DNA of 43,399 nt from Pseudomonas palmensis. Its GTDB lineage: Bacteria > Pseudomonadota > Gammaproteobacteria > Pseudomonadales > Pseudomonadaceae. This document shows positions 16,194 through 24,312 of this stretch, one piece after another. The stretch lies in NCBI RefSeq assembly GCF_017848315.1, contig NZ_JAFKEC010000048.1, positions 1-43,399 of the forward strand, read 5' to 3'. The notes beneath the pieces were generated by a model. It was not told the origin of the DNA. It worked only from the letters and a program-made list of their open reading frames with translations, and did not search any database. The stretch's first letter is position 1, and the number at the start of each line of letters is the position of its first letter. Made by a program: the position numbers and the translations under genes.

Positions 16194-17363
16194 ATGAAAA
16201 AGCCAAACCCGCTGCTTGAAGACCTCAAGCCACTGTTGCCGACCATCGCTGCCAACGCCGCCCGTGCCGAGCAGGATCGCCAGGTACCCGCCGAAAACAT
16301 CGCGCTGCTCAAGGGCATCGGCCTGCACCGCGCCTTCCAGCCCAAGCTGTATGGCGGCCTGGAAATTTCCCTGCCCGAATTCGCCGACTGCATCGCCGCG
16401 CTGGCCGGTGCCTGTGCCAGTACCGCCTGGGCCATGAGCCTGCTGTGCACCCACAGCCACCAGCTGGCGATGTTCCCGGCCCGGTTGCAGGAAGAGATCT
16501 GGGGCACCGACCGCGACGCCACTGCCAGCAGCAGCATCGCGCCGTTCGGGCGTATCGAGGAGGTCGAGGGCGGCCTGCTGTTCAGCGGCGAGATGGGCTG
16601 GAGCAGCGGCAGCGACCATGCCGAATGGGCCATCGTCGGCTGTCGCCGCGCCAACGCCGAAGGCACCCAGGACTACTGCTTCGCCGTGCTGCCGCGCAGC
16701 GACTACGTGATCCGCGACGACTGGCACGCTGCGGGCATGAAGGGCAGCGGCACCAAGACCCTGCTCATCGACAAGGCCTTCGTGCCCGAGTACCGCATCC
16801 AGAAAGCCAAGGACATGATGGAAGGCAAGTCCGCCGGCTTCGGCCTGTACCCGGACAGCAAGGTGTTCTATTCGCCGTACCGGCCGTACTTCGCCAGTGG
16901 CTTTTCCACGGTCAGCCTGGGGGTGGCCGAGCGCATGCTCCAGGCCTTCCGCGAGAAGACCGCCAACCGCGTGCGCGCCTACACCGGCGCCGCGGTTGGC
17001 GCAGCCACCCCCGCATTGATGCGCCTGGCCGAGTCCACCCACCAGGTGGCCGCCGCGCGGGCTTTTCTCGAAAAAACCTGGCAGGAGCACGCCGACCACA
17101 GCGCCCGCCACCAGTACCCCAGCCGCGAGACCCTGGCGTTCTGGCGCACCAACCAGGGCTATGCGGTGAAGATGTGCATCCAGGCCGTGGATCGCCTGTT
17201 CGAAGCCGCGGGCGGCACCGCCTGGTTCGAGGCTAACGAGATGCAGCGCCTGTGGCGCGACTCGCACATGACCGGCGCCCATGCCTACACCGACTACGAC
17301 GTCTGCGCGCAGATCCTCGGTCGCGAGCTGATGGGCCTGGAGCCCGACCCGAGCATGGTGTGA
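16194..17363 (+). CDS. Flavin-dependent aromatic hydroxylase, oxygenase component (p-HPA hydroxylase C2-like)
   Basis: A 389-residue monooxygenase of the acyl-CoA-dehydrogenase-fold group D family, resembling the C2 component of Acinetobacter p-hydroxyphenylacetate 3-hydroxylase, HsaA and pigment hydroxylases. It would use reduced flavin from the partner reductase and O2 to ortho-hydroxylate a phenol. Visible family segments are HRAFQPKLYGGLE, AGACASTAWAMSLLCTH, SSGSDHAEWAIVGCR, DDWHAAGMKGSGTKT and AAGGTAWFEANEMQRLWRD. The ATG at 16194 begins the family N-terminus. It is 62 bases upstream of the flavin reductase gene, an arrangement expected for a two-component system. The exact phenol is unknown. 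Confidence 0.87.
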   Translation: MKKPNPLLEDLKPLLPTIAANAARAEQDRQVPAENIALLKGIGLHRAFQPKLYGGLEISLPEFADCIAALAGACASTAWAMSLLCTHSHQLAMFPARLQEEIWGTDRDATASSSIAPFGRIEEVEGGLLFSGEMGWSSGSDHAEWAIVGCRRANAEGTQDYCFAVLPRSDYVIRDDWHAAGMKGSGTKTLLIDKAFVPEYRIQKAKDMMEGKSAGFGLYPDSKVFYSPYRPYFASGFSTVSLGVAERMLQAFREKTANRVRAYTGAAVGAATPALMRLAESTHQVAAARAFLEKTWQEHADHSARHQYPSRETLAFWRTNQGYAVKMCIQAVDRLFEAAGGTAWFEANEMQRLWRDSHMTGAHAYTDYDVCAQILGRELMGLEPDPSMV

Positions 17364-17425
17364 ACACCGCGCCCTGCCCATAACAACAACGTACGGCTGC
17401 CCTGGCGGCAGCCGGGGAGTCTTGC

Positions 17426-18370
17426 ATGTCTACTGAACCTGCCGTGGCCTTCGACAGCCGCGCGTTCCGCCGCGCCCTGGGCAACTTCGCCACCGGCGTC
17501 ACCGTGGTCACCGCCGCCGATGCCGCGGGCAACAAGGTCGGGGTCACGGCCAACAGCTTCAATTCGGTCTCGCTGGACCCGCCGCTGATCCTCTGGAGCC
17601 TGGACAAGCGCTCCAGCAGCCTCGCGGTGTTCGAGGCCGCCAGCCACTTTGCGGTGAACATCCTGGCCGCCGACCAGATCGAGCTGTCGAACAACTTCGC
17701 CAAGCCACGGGAGGACCGCTTTGCCGGCATCGAGCACCGGGCGGGCGAGGGGGGCGCACCGCTGCTGGCCGATTGCGCCGCGTGCTTCCAGTGCGAACGC
17801 CATCAGCTGCTCGACGGCGGTGACCACTGGATCATGCTGGGCAAGGTGGTAGCGTTCGACGATGGCGGGCGTTCGCCGTTGCTCTACCACCAGGGTGCGT
17901 ACTCGATGGTGCTGCCGCACACCCGCATGACCCGACGCGAAGAGGGGCAGGCCCCCAGCAGCCATTTTCAGGGGCGCCTGAGCCACAACCTGTACTACCT
18001 GATGACCCAGGCGCTGCGTGCCTACCAAGCCAGTTACCAGCCGCGCCAGCTGTCCAGTGGCTTGCGCACCAGCGAGGCGCGCATGCTGATGGTGCTGGAG
18101 AACGATGCGGGGTTGAACCTGGCCGACCTGCAGCGCGAGGTGGCGATGCCGGCGCGAGAGATCGACGAGGCGGTGGCCAACCTCAAGCGCAAGGGGCTGG
18201 TGTGCGACAGCGAGGCGGCCGGGCATGTGCGCCTGAGCGTGGCCGGCATCGACCAGACCGAGGCCCTGTGGACGATTGCGCGCGAGCAGCAGGACACGGT
18301 ATTTGCCGCGTTCAGCGACGAGCAGATCGAGACGTTCAAGACGGTGCTCAAGGCAGTGATTCGCGCGTGA
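17426..18370 (+). CDS. Flavin reductase with C-terminal MarR-like domain (p-HPA hydroxylase C1-like)
   Basis: A 314-residue NADH:flavin reductase supplying reduced flavin to the oxygenase upstream. Residues about 10-170 form the flavin-reductase domain (FRRALGNFATGVTVVTA, VGVTANSFNSVSLDPPLI). Residues about 185-314 form a MarR-like winged-helix domain (NLADLQREVAMPAREIDEAV, then KRKGLVCDSEA). This architecture matches Acinetobacter p-hydroxyphenylacetate hydroxylase C1, where the MarR-like domain is an autoinhibitory aromatic-ligand sensor that speeds flavin reduction when substrate binds. The same logic is inferred here. ATG at 17426 has GGGGAG about 7 bases upstream. A REP unit follows the stop. 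Confidence 0.9.
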   Translation: MSTEPAVAFDSRAFRRALGNFATGVTVVTAADAAGNKVGVTANSFNSVSLDPPLILWSLDKRSSSLAVFEAASHFAVNILAADQIELSNNFAKPREDRFAGIEHRAGEGGAPLLADCAACFQCERHQLLDGGDHWIMLGKVVAFDDGGRSPLLYHQGAYSMVLPHTRMTRREEGQAPSSHFQGRLSHNLYYLMTQALRAYQASYQPRQLSSGLRTSEARMLMVLENDAGLNLADLQREVAMPAREIDEAVANLKRKGLVCDSEAAGHVRLSVAGIDQTEALWTIAREQQDTVFAAFSDEQIETFKTVLKAVIRA

Positions 18371-18393
18371 GCCAAAGGCTTTGCCAAGGACGG

Positions 18394-18424
18394 CCCCTGT
18401 AGGCGCCAGCCTTGCTGGCCAAGC
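18394..18424. repeat. GCCGGC-type REP unit, degenerate
   Basis: Reads CCCTGTAGGCGCCAGCCTTG then CTGGCCAAGCG, a variant of the GTAGG-GCCGGCCTTGCCGGC element, between the convergent reductase and VOC genes. Confidence 0.7.
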
Positions 18425-18428
18425 GCTT

Positions 18429-18818
18429 TCAACCCATCGGCGAGCACAGCTCCACCAGCACCCCGGCCGGGCAGCGCAAGTAGGAAACCGTCTGGCCCCA
18501 GGGCTTGCTCTGCGGCGCCCTGATTTCCTCGGCGCCGTTGACCAGGGCATTGGCGTGGGCCGCCGCGACCTTCTCGGTCACCAGCGCGATCTCCATGCCC
18601 AGGGGCTTGTGGCTGTTGCTGGCGGCAACGAAACCTTCCGGGAAATTCGACTCGCCCAGTTCCAGCGACGCGAAGGCCAGGGTGGTTGGCCCGGTGTCCA
18701 GCTCGCCGTAATCGCCGGACTCATGCAGAAAACGACGCTTCAGGCCGAAGGCATTCTCGAAGAAGCTCAACGATGCCTCGACATCGGGTACATAAACGAT
18801 GGTGTAGCCCAGTTTCAT
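18429..18818 (-). CDS. VOC (glyoxalase/bleomycin-resistance fold) protein
   Basis: A 129-residue vicinal-oxygen-chelate fold protein, a single beta-alpha-beta-beta-beta repeat pair. It starts KLGYTIVYVPDVEASLSFFE and ends with the family-typical CPAGVLVELCSP, where the Glu is the usual metal ligand; a second ligand region is near LGMEIALV. Members include glyoxalases, dioxygenases and antibiotic-binding proteins, and the reaction cannot be assigned. ATG at 18818 is chosen over one at 18824 because AAGGA lies 6 bases before it. The gene is convergent with the flavin reductase and could act on a product of the aromatic cluster, but it has its own REP-flanked unit. Confidence 0.85.
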   Translation of the reverse strand: MKLGYTIVYVPDVEASLSFFENAFGLKRRFLHESGDYGELDTGPTTLAFASLELGESNFPEGFVAASNSHKPLGMEIALVTEKVAAAHANALVNGAEEIRAPQSKPWGQTVSYLRCPAGVLVELCSPMG

Positions 18819-18840
18819 ACACATTCCTTGTCGGTGGTTT

Positions 18841-18871
18841 CTGTAGGGGCCGGCCTTGCCGGCGAAGCAGC
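18841..18871. repeat. GCCGGC-type REP unit
   Basis: CTGTAGGGGCCGGCCTTGCC then GGCGAAG, a REP unit between the topoisomerase stop and the VOC gene. Confidence 0.8.
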
Positions 18872-18881
18872 CGGCACGGGC

Positions 18882-20828
18882 CTAAGCCCCGGTTTTTTTC
18901 GCTTTGGTGGCACGGGGTCGCTTGCCGGCCGTGGCACTGCTCTTGCGCTTCTTCTTCCACGGCGCGCCGCCGCGCCCGGCCGGCACCGGCGGCCCTGAAA
19001 TGCGCAGGCTCATGCCCGAGCAGCGCTCCACCTGCTTGCTCATCCACGCCGACTGCTTGGCCACGAACGCTTCCAGGCTCATTTCGCCGCTCTGCACCAT
19101 GTCCAGCGCCTGCTCCCAGATCGCCGTGGTGCCAGGGTCGGCAATCGCCCTTGGCACCGCGTCGATCAGGCTGAACGCCGCCGGCGTGGCCGACAGCGCC
19201 TTGCCCTGCTTGACCAGGTAGCCCCGGTCGAGCAGGCCCTGGATGATCCCGGCGCGGGTCGCTTCGGTGCCGATGCCGGTGGTGTCCTTGAGCTTCTGTT
19301 TAAGGCGCGGGTCGTCCACCAGCTTGGCGACGTTCTTCATCGCCTTGATCAGGTCGCCTTCGGTGAAGGGCTTGGGCGGTTGGGTCCACAGGTCCTTGAG
19401 GTTGACCCCGGCCACCTCGCACAGCTGACCCTCGTGCAATGCCGGCAGCACTTGCGCCACCGGCGCCTCGCGGCCCTTGGGCGGGGTCAGGGCTTCGGGC
19501 AGCGCGCGCCGCCAGCCCGGCTCGACGATCTGCTTGCCCACCGCACGCAGCGCCTGCCCGGCGCAATCGAAGTCGGCCTGGGTGCGGTCGTATTCATGGT
19601 TGGGCAGAAACTGCGCCAGGTAGCGGGCACGAATCAGCACGTACACCGACTTGTGCTTGGGCGGCAGGCGCGCCGGGTCGAGCGCGGCGGCGGTGGGGAT
19701 GATGCCGTGGTGGGCGCTGACCTTGGCGTCGTTCCACGCGCGTGAGCGGCGTTGCGCCTGCAGGTGCGGCTGCAAGGGCGCCAGGCTCGGGTCGGCGCGC
19801 CCCAGCGCGGCAAGAATCGCCGGCGCCTCGGCGTGCTGGCTCAGGGGCAGGTAGCCACAGTCGCTGCGCGGGTAGGTGATGACCTTGTGGGTTTCGTACA
19901 GCGCCTGGGCGATGTCGAGGGTTTCCTGGGCGCCCAGGCCGAATTTCTTCGAGCACAGCTCCTGCAGGGTGCCCAGGTCGAAGGGCAGCGGCGCTGCCTC
20001 GCGCACGCGCTCGGTGGTCAGCGTCAAAAGGCGCGCCGTGGGCGCCGCCTGGATGGCCGCAGCCGCCTGCTGCGCGAACGCCTGGTTCAGGCAGCGGCCC
20101 TGGTCGTCGCACAGCTCGTCGGGCGCACGCCACTGGGCATTGAACACCTCGCCGGCGCTGCGCAACTGCACATCGATGGCCCAGAACGGCACCGGCACGA
20201 AATCGGCGATGCTGCGGTCGCGGTCCACCACCAGGCGCAGTGTCGGGGTTTGCACCCGGCCCACCGGCAACACGCCCTGATAGCCGGACTGGCGGCCGAG
20301 CAGGGTGAACAGCCGGCTCATGTTCATGCCGATCAGCCAGTCGGCACGCGAGCGGCCCAGGGCCGAGTGGTACAGGTTGAAGGTGGCGGCGCCGGGCCTG
20401 AGGGCGGCCAGGGCCTTGCGGATCGAGGCGTCGTCCAGCGCCGACAGCCACAGGCGCTGGATCGGCCCGCGATAGCGGCAGTGCTCCACCAGCTCGCGGG
20501 CGATCATTTCGCCCTCGCGGTCGGCGTCGGTGGCAATCACCAGTTCGGCCGCCTCGCCGAGCAGGCGCTTGACCGCCTTGAACTGGGCGGCCGTCCTGGG
20601 TTTTACCAGCATTTTCCATTGCGCCGGGATGATCGGCAGGTCGGCCAGCGACCAGCGCTTGTAACGGGCATCGTAGGCGTCGGGCGGGGCGGTTTCGAGC
20701 AGGTGGCCGATGCACCAGGTCACCGTGACGCCCGTGCCGACCCAGCAACCGTCGCCGCGGCGGCTGGCGCCAAGGACCTTGGCGATGTCCTTGGCCTGGG
20801 AGGGTTTTTCGCAGAGGTACAGGCGCAT
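18882..20828 (-). CDS. topB: DNA topoisomerase III
   Basis: Type IA topoisomerase of 648 residues that passes single strands and decatenates replication and recombination intermediates. The TOPRIM domain has Glu7 (LCEKPSQAKDIA) and the DxD pair Asp101/Asp103 (ATDADREGE). The catalytic tyrosine is Tyr319 in VITYPRSDCGYLP, with Arg321. GVLPVGRVQTPTLRLVVDRD and the late TGIGTEATRA motif are also typical. The C-terminus (KKKRKSSATAGKRPRATKAK) is a basic tail for DNA contact. ATG at 20828 matches the family N-terminus. A LexA-type box, CTGTATGGATATACAG, lies 74-89 bases upstream, so SOS induction is likely; that is inference from the site. Confidence 0.95.
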   Translation of the reverse strand: MRLYLCEKPSQAKDIAKVLGASRRGDGCWVGTGVTVTWCIGHLLETAPPDAYDARYKRWSLADLPIIPAQWKMLVKPRTAAQFKAVKRLLGEAAELVIATDADREGEMIARELVEHCRYRGPIQRLWLSALDDASIRKALAALRPGAATFNLYHSALGRSRADWLIGMNMSRLFTLLGRQSGYQGVLPVGRVQTPTLRLVVDRDRSIADFVPVPFWAIDVQLRSAGEVFNAQWRAPDELCDDQGRCLNQAFAQQAAAAIQAAPTARLLTLTTERVREAAPLPFDLGTLQELCSKKFGLGAQETLDIAQALYETHKVITYPRSDCGYLPLSQHAEAPAILAALGRADPSLAPLQPHLQAQRRSRAWNDAKVSAHHGIIPTAAALDPARLPPKHKSVYVLIRARYLAQFLPNHEYDRTQADFDCAGQALRAVGKQIVEPGWRRALPEALTPPKGREAPVAQVLPALHEGQLCEVAGVNLKDLWTQPPKPFTEGDLIKAMKNVAKLVDDPRLKQKLKDTTGIGTEATRAGIIQGLLDRGYLVKQGKALSATPAAFSLIDAVPRAIADPGTTAIWEQALDMVQSGEMSLEAFVAKQSAWMSKQVERCSGMSLRISGPPVPAGRGGAPWKKKRKSSATAGKRPRATKAKKTGA

Positions 20829-20901
20829 GGCCGAGTGAGCTCTTGGTCGGGCTGTGATGGGCCCTAGAATGCGCAGGATTGGCGATGCAGGCAAGGTTTA
20901 T

Positions 20902-20917
20902 CTGTATGGATATACAG
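20902..20917. promoter_or_regulatory. LexA (SOS) box upstream of topB
   Basis: CTGTATGGATATACAG matches the CTGT-N8-ACAG LexA consensus exactly in both half-sites, within the longer palindrome ATCTGTAT/ATACAGAT. It lies in the 123-base gap between the metY stop and the topB start, in the expected upstream position for topB. It is nested inside a second inverted repeat, GCAGGCAAG (20887-20895) / CTTGCCTGC (20932-20940). Confidence 0.8.
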
Positions 20918-20951
20918 ATGAATGTGTAGCGCTTGCCTGCCCGCCGATGCC

Positions 20952-22229
20952 TCAGCCGCGCGACGCTTCCAGTGCCTGGGCCAGGTCGGCCAGGATGTCG
21001 TCGCTGTGTTCGATGCCGATCGACAGGCGCACCATGTCACGCGGCACGCCGGCCTTTTCCAGCTCTTCGTCGTTCAACTGGCGATGGGTGGTGGAGGCCG
21101 GGTGGCAGGCCAGCGACTTGGCATCGCCGATGTTCACCAGGCGCACCACCAGCTTGAGTGCGTCGATGAAGCGTGCACCGGCCTCCTGGCCGCCCTTGAT
21201 CCCGAACGACAGGATCGACGCCGGCTTGCCCTCGGTGTAGCGCAGCGCCAGCGCGTGCTCGGGGTGGTCCGGCAGGCCGGCGTACTTGACCCACGCCACC
21301 TGCTCGTGACCCTGGAGGTAGTGGGCCACCTTCAGGGCGTTCTCGGTGTGACGCTCCATGCGCAGGGCCAGGGTCTCCAGCCCCTGCAGGATCAGGAAGG
21401 CGTTGAACGGCGACAGCGCCGCGCCGGTGTTGCGCAGCGGCACCACGCGGCAGCGCCCGATGAACGCCGCCGGGCCGAAGGCCTCGGTGTAGGTCACGCC
21501 GTGGTAGGACGGGTCGGGGGTGTTGAGCAGGGCGAAACGCTGCTTGTGGTCGGCCCACGGGAAGTTGCCCGAGTCGATCACGATGCCGCCGATGCTGGTG
21601 CCGTGGCCGCCGATGTACTTGGTCAGCGAGTGCACCACCACGTCGGCGCCGTGCTCGAACGGGCGGCACAGGATCGGCGTGGCCACGGTGTTGTCGACGA
21701 TCAGCGGCACGCCATGGCGGTGCGCGGCATCGGCCAGCGCGCGCAGGTCGACGATGTTGCCGGCCGGGTTGCCGATCGACTCGCAGAACACCGCCTTGGT
21801 CTTGTCGTCGATCAGCGCCTCGAGGGCGGCGATGTCGTCATGGGCGGCGAAGCGGGTCTGGATGCCGAAGCGCGGCAGGGTATGGGCCAGCAGGTTGTAG
21901 GTGCCGCCATACAGCTTGGACACCGAGACGATGTTGTCGCCGGCCTCTGCCACGGTCTGGATGGCGTAGGTGATCGCCGCCATGCCCGAGGCCACCGCCA
22001 GTGCGCCCACGCCGCCTTCCAGCGCGGCCATGCGCTGTTCCAGCACATCGTTGGTGGGGTTCATGATGCGGCTGTAGATGTTGCCGGCCACCTTGAGGTC
22101 GAACAGGTCGGCACCATGCTGGGTGTCATCGAAGGCGAACGAGGTGGTCTGGTAGATCGGCACCGCAACCGCTTTGGTGGTCGGATCGGGGCTGAAGCCC
22201 GCATGGATCGCCAAGGTTTCCAGCTTCAT
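20952..22229 (-). CDS. metY: O-acetylhomoserine sulfhydrylase (aminocarboxypropyltransferase)
   Basis: Cys/Met-metabolism PLP enzyme of 425 residues that makes homocysteine from O-acetylhomoserine and sulfide (or methionine with methanethiol). The N-terminus ETLAIHAGFSPDPTTKAVAV and YSRIMNPTNDVLEQRMAALE are diagnostic of MetY. LIVDNTVATPILCRP holds the PLP-binding Asp, and SLTKYIGGHG holds the Schiff-base lysine (Lys204). The length fits MetY rather than the shorter MetB/MetZ. ATG at 22229 begins the conserved N-terminus. No riboswitch-like structure is recognised upstream; the spacer before the divergent peptidase gene holds only a small GCGGGG/CCCCGC hairpin (22284-22305). Confidence 0.92.
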   Translation of the reverse strand: MKLETLAIHAGFSPDPTTKAVAVPIYQTTSFAFDDTQHGADLFDLKVAGNIYSRIMNPTNDVLEQRMAALEGGVGALAVASGMAAITYAIQTVAEAGDNIVSVSKLYGGTYNLLAHTLPRFGIQTRFAAHDDIAALEALIDDKTKAVFCESIGNPAGNIVDLRALADAAHRHGVPLIVDNTVATPILCRPFEHGADVVVHSLTKYIGGHGTSIGGIVIDSGNFPWADHKQRFALLNTPDPSYHGVTYTEAFGPAAFIGRCRVVPLRNTGAALSPFNAFLILQGLETLALRMERHTENALKVAHYLQGHEQVAWVKYAGLPDHPEHALALRYTEGKPASILSFGIKGGQEAGARFIDALKLVVRLVNIGDAKSLACHPASTTHRQLNDEELEKAGVPRDMVRLSIGIEHSDDILADLAQALEASRG

Positions 22230-22369
22230 GATGCAGTCGTTCCTTGAAAGTCGTGGAGGCCGAAGCATGCGCGGGGCGCAAACGCGGGGTCAAGCCTTGC
22301 CCCGCTGAACGATGACCTGCGCCAGCCGGTCGGATGGTCATTGCCTGCCACCCTGCAACGGAGTCGCCC

Positions 22370-24133
22370 ATGCTGCCCCACCTGATTGCACCCGGTTTCG
22401 CCCTGCTGGCCCTGGCCAGCACCCTGGCCATCGCCGCCGAGCCCTTGCGCATCACCGGCCTGCAGCGCTGTGGCGATGTGCTGAGCGCGGTTCAGCAGCA
22501 GTGGTGCGTGAGCACCCGCGGCCTGGCGCAGGGCACGCCCGGGGTGCATCTGGACGGGCACGTGCTGCCCGCCGCCCGTGTCACCCGCGATGGCGATACG
22601 CTGCGGCTGAACCTCGATACGGCGCGGTTGGACAGCGGCCCGTTGTGGCTGCAGGACGCGGGCGGCCAGGCCAGCAACCCGGTGTGGCTGTCGCTCAAGG
22701 CCAGCCATGTGGTGCCCGCCGGTCCGGGCGAGGTGGCGAAGAACATGGACGGCCTGACCACCTATGTCGACCTGGTCAGCCTGCTGATCGAAGAGCGCCA
22801 CGACGGTCTGCAGGAGGCCCGGCGCCTGGCCGACAAGTACGGCGCCAAGGTGGTGGGGGCGATCGCGCCGCTGAACGTCTACCAGCTGCGCCTGCCGGTC
22901 AGTGACCTGGTGCAGCGCGATGCCATGGTGCTGCGCCTGGGCAGCGAGGTCAGCGTGGACGCCGTGGTGATCGAGGAATCCGCGCCGGAAAAGGGCGAGG
23001 AGCGCGAATCCGCAGATGCGCAGGCCCGGCCCGGCGGCGAGGAGTGGGCCGCCAACCGTTTCATGGACGCGGTCAACTTCTACCAGCGGCGCATCCCTGC
23101 CCGCGATGCGGCGGTACCGGTCAGCCCGGTACGCATCGGCGTGATCGAGCGCGACGTGGATTTCGACGCCCCCGATTTCGCCGATTACCTGGGCCCGTGC
23201 CGTGGCGAGCGACCACGCACCTGCCTGTACGCGCGAGACGCCGACAAGCCCGACGGGCATGGCAGCACGGTGGCCGGGGTGCTCGCCGCGCGCTGGGAGC
23301 AGGGCGGCAATACCGGTTTTCTGCGCGGGCTCGACCCGGCCAGCCCCGGCTTCGAGGTGATCGTGGAGCGCAATTCCGACGCCGGCATCACCGCCAACAT
23401 CGCCGCCTCGGTCAACCTGGTGGAGGATGGCGTGCGGGTGCTGAACTGGAGCTGGGGCATCCACCGGGTGGGGGCGAAGAACGTCGAGGGCGACGAGGTC
23501 GACTCGCTGGTGCGCTCGGGCCTGGCCATGAGCGGCTATGAAGAGCTGCTGGAGGAGTTCTTCCTGTGGCTGCGCAAGGAGCACCCGGACGTGGTGGTGA
23601 TCAACTCGGCGGGCAATGGCGCGTCGTACTCGGGTACCGACGAGTACCGCCTGCCGTCCTCGTTCGTCACCGAGCAGTTGCTGGTGGTGGGCGGGCACCA
23701 GCGCAGCGAGCGCCCGGTGGCGGTGGATGATCCGGCCTATGTGGTCAAGCGCGCCGCCTCCAACATCGACGTGCGCGTGGACATCACCGCCGCCGCCTGC
23801 GTGCAGGCGTCCACTGCGCAGGCCGACCAGCGCGGCGAGGTGCACTGCGGTACCTCCTATGCCACGCCGATGGTGGCCGGGGTGGTGGCGGCCATGCTCT
23901 CGATCAACCCGCGCCTGCAGCCCGAGCAACTGCGCCTGTTGCTGCGCCGCAGCGCCATGACCCTGGGCAGCGAGGGCGACTTCGAGCCGATGGACGCCGA
24001 AGACCTGACCGCGCCGATCCTGCCGTCGGAGCGCAACTACCAGCTCAATGACAAGGACGTCGGCCGCTCGGCGCGGCTGGACATGCACAAGGCCCTGGAC
24101 CTGGCGGTGCAGAGCCGCGACCGGGTGCGATGA
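22370..24133 (+). CDS. Exported S8-family (subtilisin-like) serine peptidase with Glu at the catalytic Asp position
   Basis: A 587-residue secreted subtilase. The signal peptide spans about 1-22 (cleavage after AIAA). An Ig-like or propeptide-like region runs to about 240, then the S8 domain. His297 (DGHGSTVAGV), oxyanion Asn416 (INSAGNGA) and nucleophile Ser496 (CGTSYATPMVAGV) are conserved. The first triad position is VIERDVDF instead of the usual V-I-D-T-G, giving Glu260 where Asp is expected. Start at 22370 has ACGGAG upstream and gives a proper signal peptide. The gene is divergent from metY and followed by a REP pair. Substrate unknown; activity could be altered, or the neighbouring Asp262 could compensate. 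Confidence 0.87.
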   Translation: MLPHLIAPGFALLALASTLAIAAEPLRITGLQRCGDVLSAVQQQWCVSTRGLAQGTPGVHLDGHVLPAARVTRDGDTLRLNLDTARLDSGPLWLQDAGGQASNPVWLSLKASHVVPAGPGEVAKNMDGLTTYVDLVSLLIEERHDGLQEARRLADKYGAKVVGAIAPLNVYQLRLPVSDLVQRDAMVLRLGSEVSVDAVVIEESAPEKGEERESADAQARPGGEEWAANRFMDAVNFYQRRIPARDAAVPVSPVRIGVIERDVDFDAPDFADYLGPCRGERPRTCLYARDADKPDGHGSTVAGVLAARWEQGGNTGFLRGLDPASPGFEVIVERNSDAGITANIAASVNLVEDGVRVLNWSWGIHRVGAKNVEGDEVDSLVRSGLAMSGYEELLEEFFLWLRKEHPDVVVINSAGNGASYSGTDEYRLPSSFVTEQLLVVGGHQRSERPVAVDDPAYVVKRAASNIDVRVDITAAACVQASTAQADQRGEVHCGTSYATPMVAGVVAAMLSINPRLQPEQLRLLLRRSAMTLGSEGDFEPMDAEDLTAPILPSERNYQLNDKDVGRSARLDMHKALDLAVQSRDRVR

Positions 24134-24145
24134 GGGTGTCGCCTT

Positions 24146-24212
24146 CATCGCGGGTCCAGCCCGCTCCCACAGGCTCTGCACAGTCCTGTGGGAGCGGGCT
24201 TGCCCCGCGATG
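24146..24212. repeat. BIME: GCGGG-type REP pair
   Basis: CATCGCGGGTCCAGCCCGCT... (24146-24172) faces a near-perfect inverted copy (24186-24212, CTGTGGGAGCGGGCTTGCCC...). It is the same family as 6925-6998 and begins 12 bases after the peptidase stop. Confidence 0.88.
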
Positions 24213-24312
24213 GCTGCGACGCCGTTTGTGTTTGAGGTAAGCTAGCCAACCTTTTGCACCCCCTCGATACCCTGTCACCCCCGCAGGCGATGCCCTGCCG
24301 ATTGGAACCCCG

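Noticed and set aside
20829..20951. Methionine-related riboswitch in the topB-metY gap
   Set aside because: The gap lies downstream of metY and upstream of topB, so it cannot be a leader of metY; the structure is explained by the LexA palindrome and its enclosing repeat.
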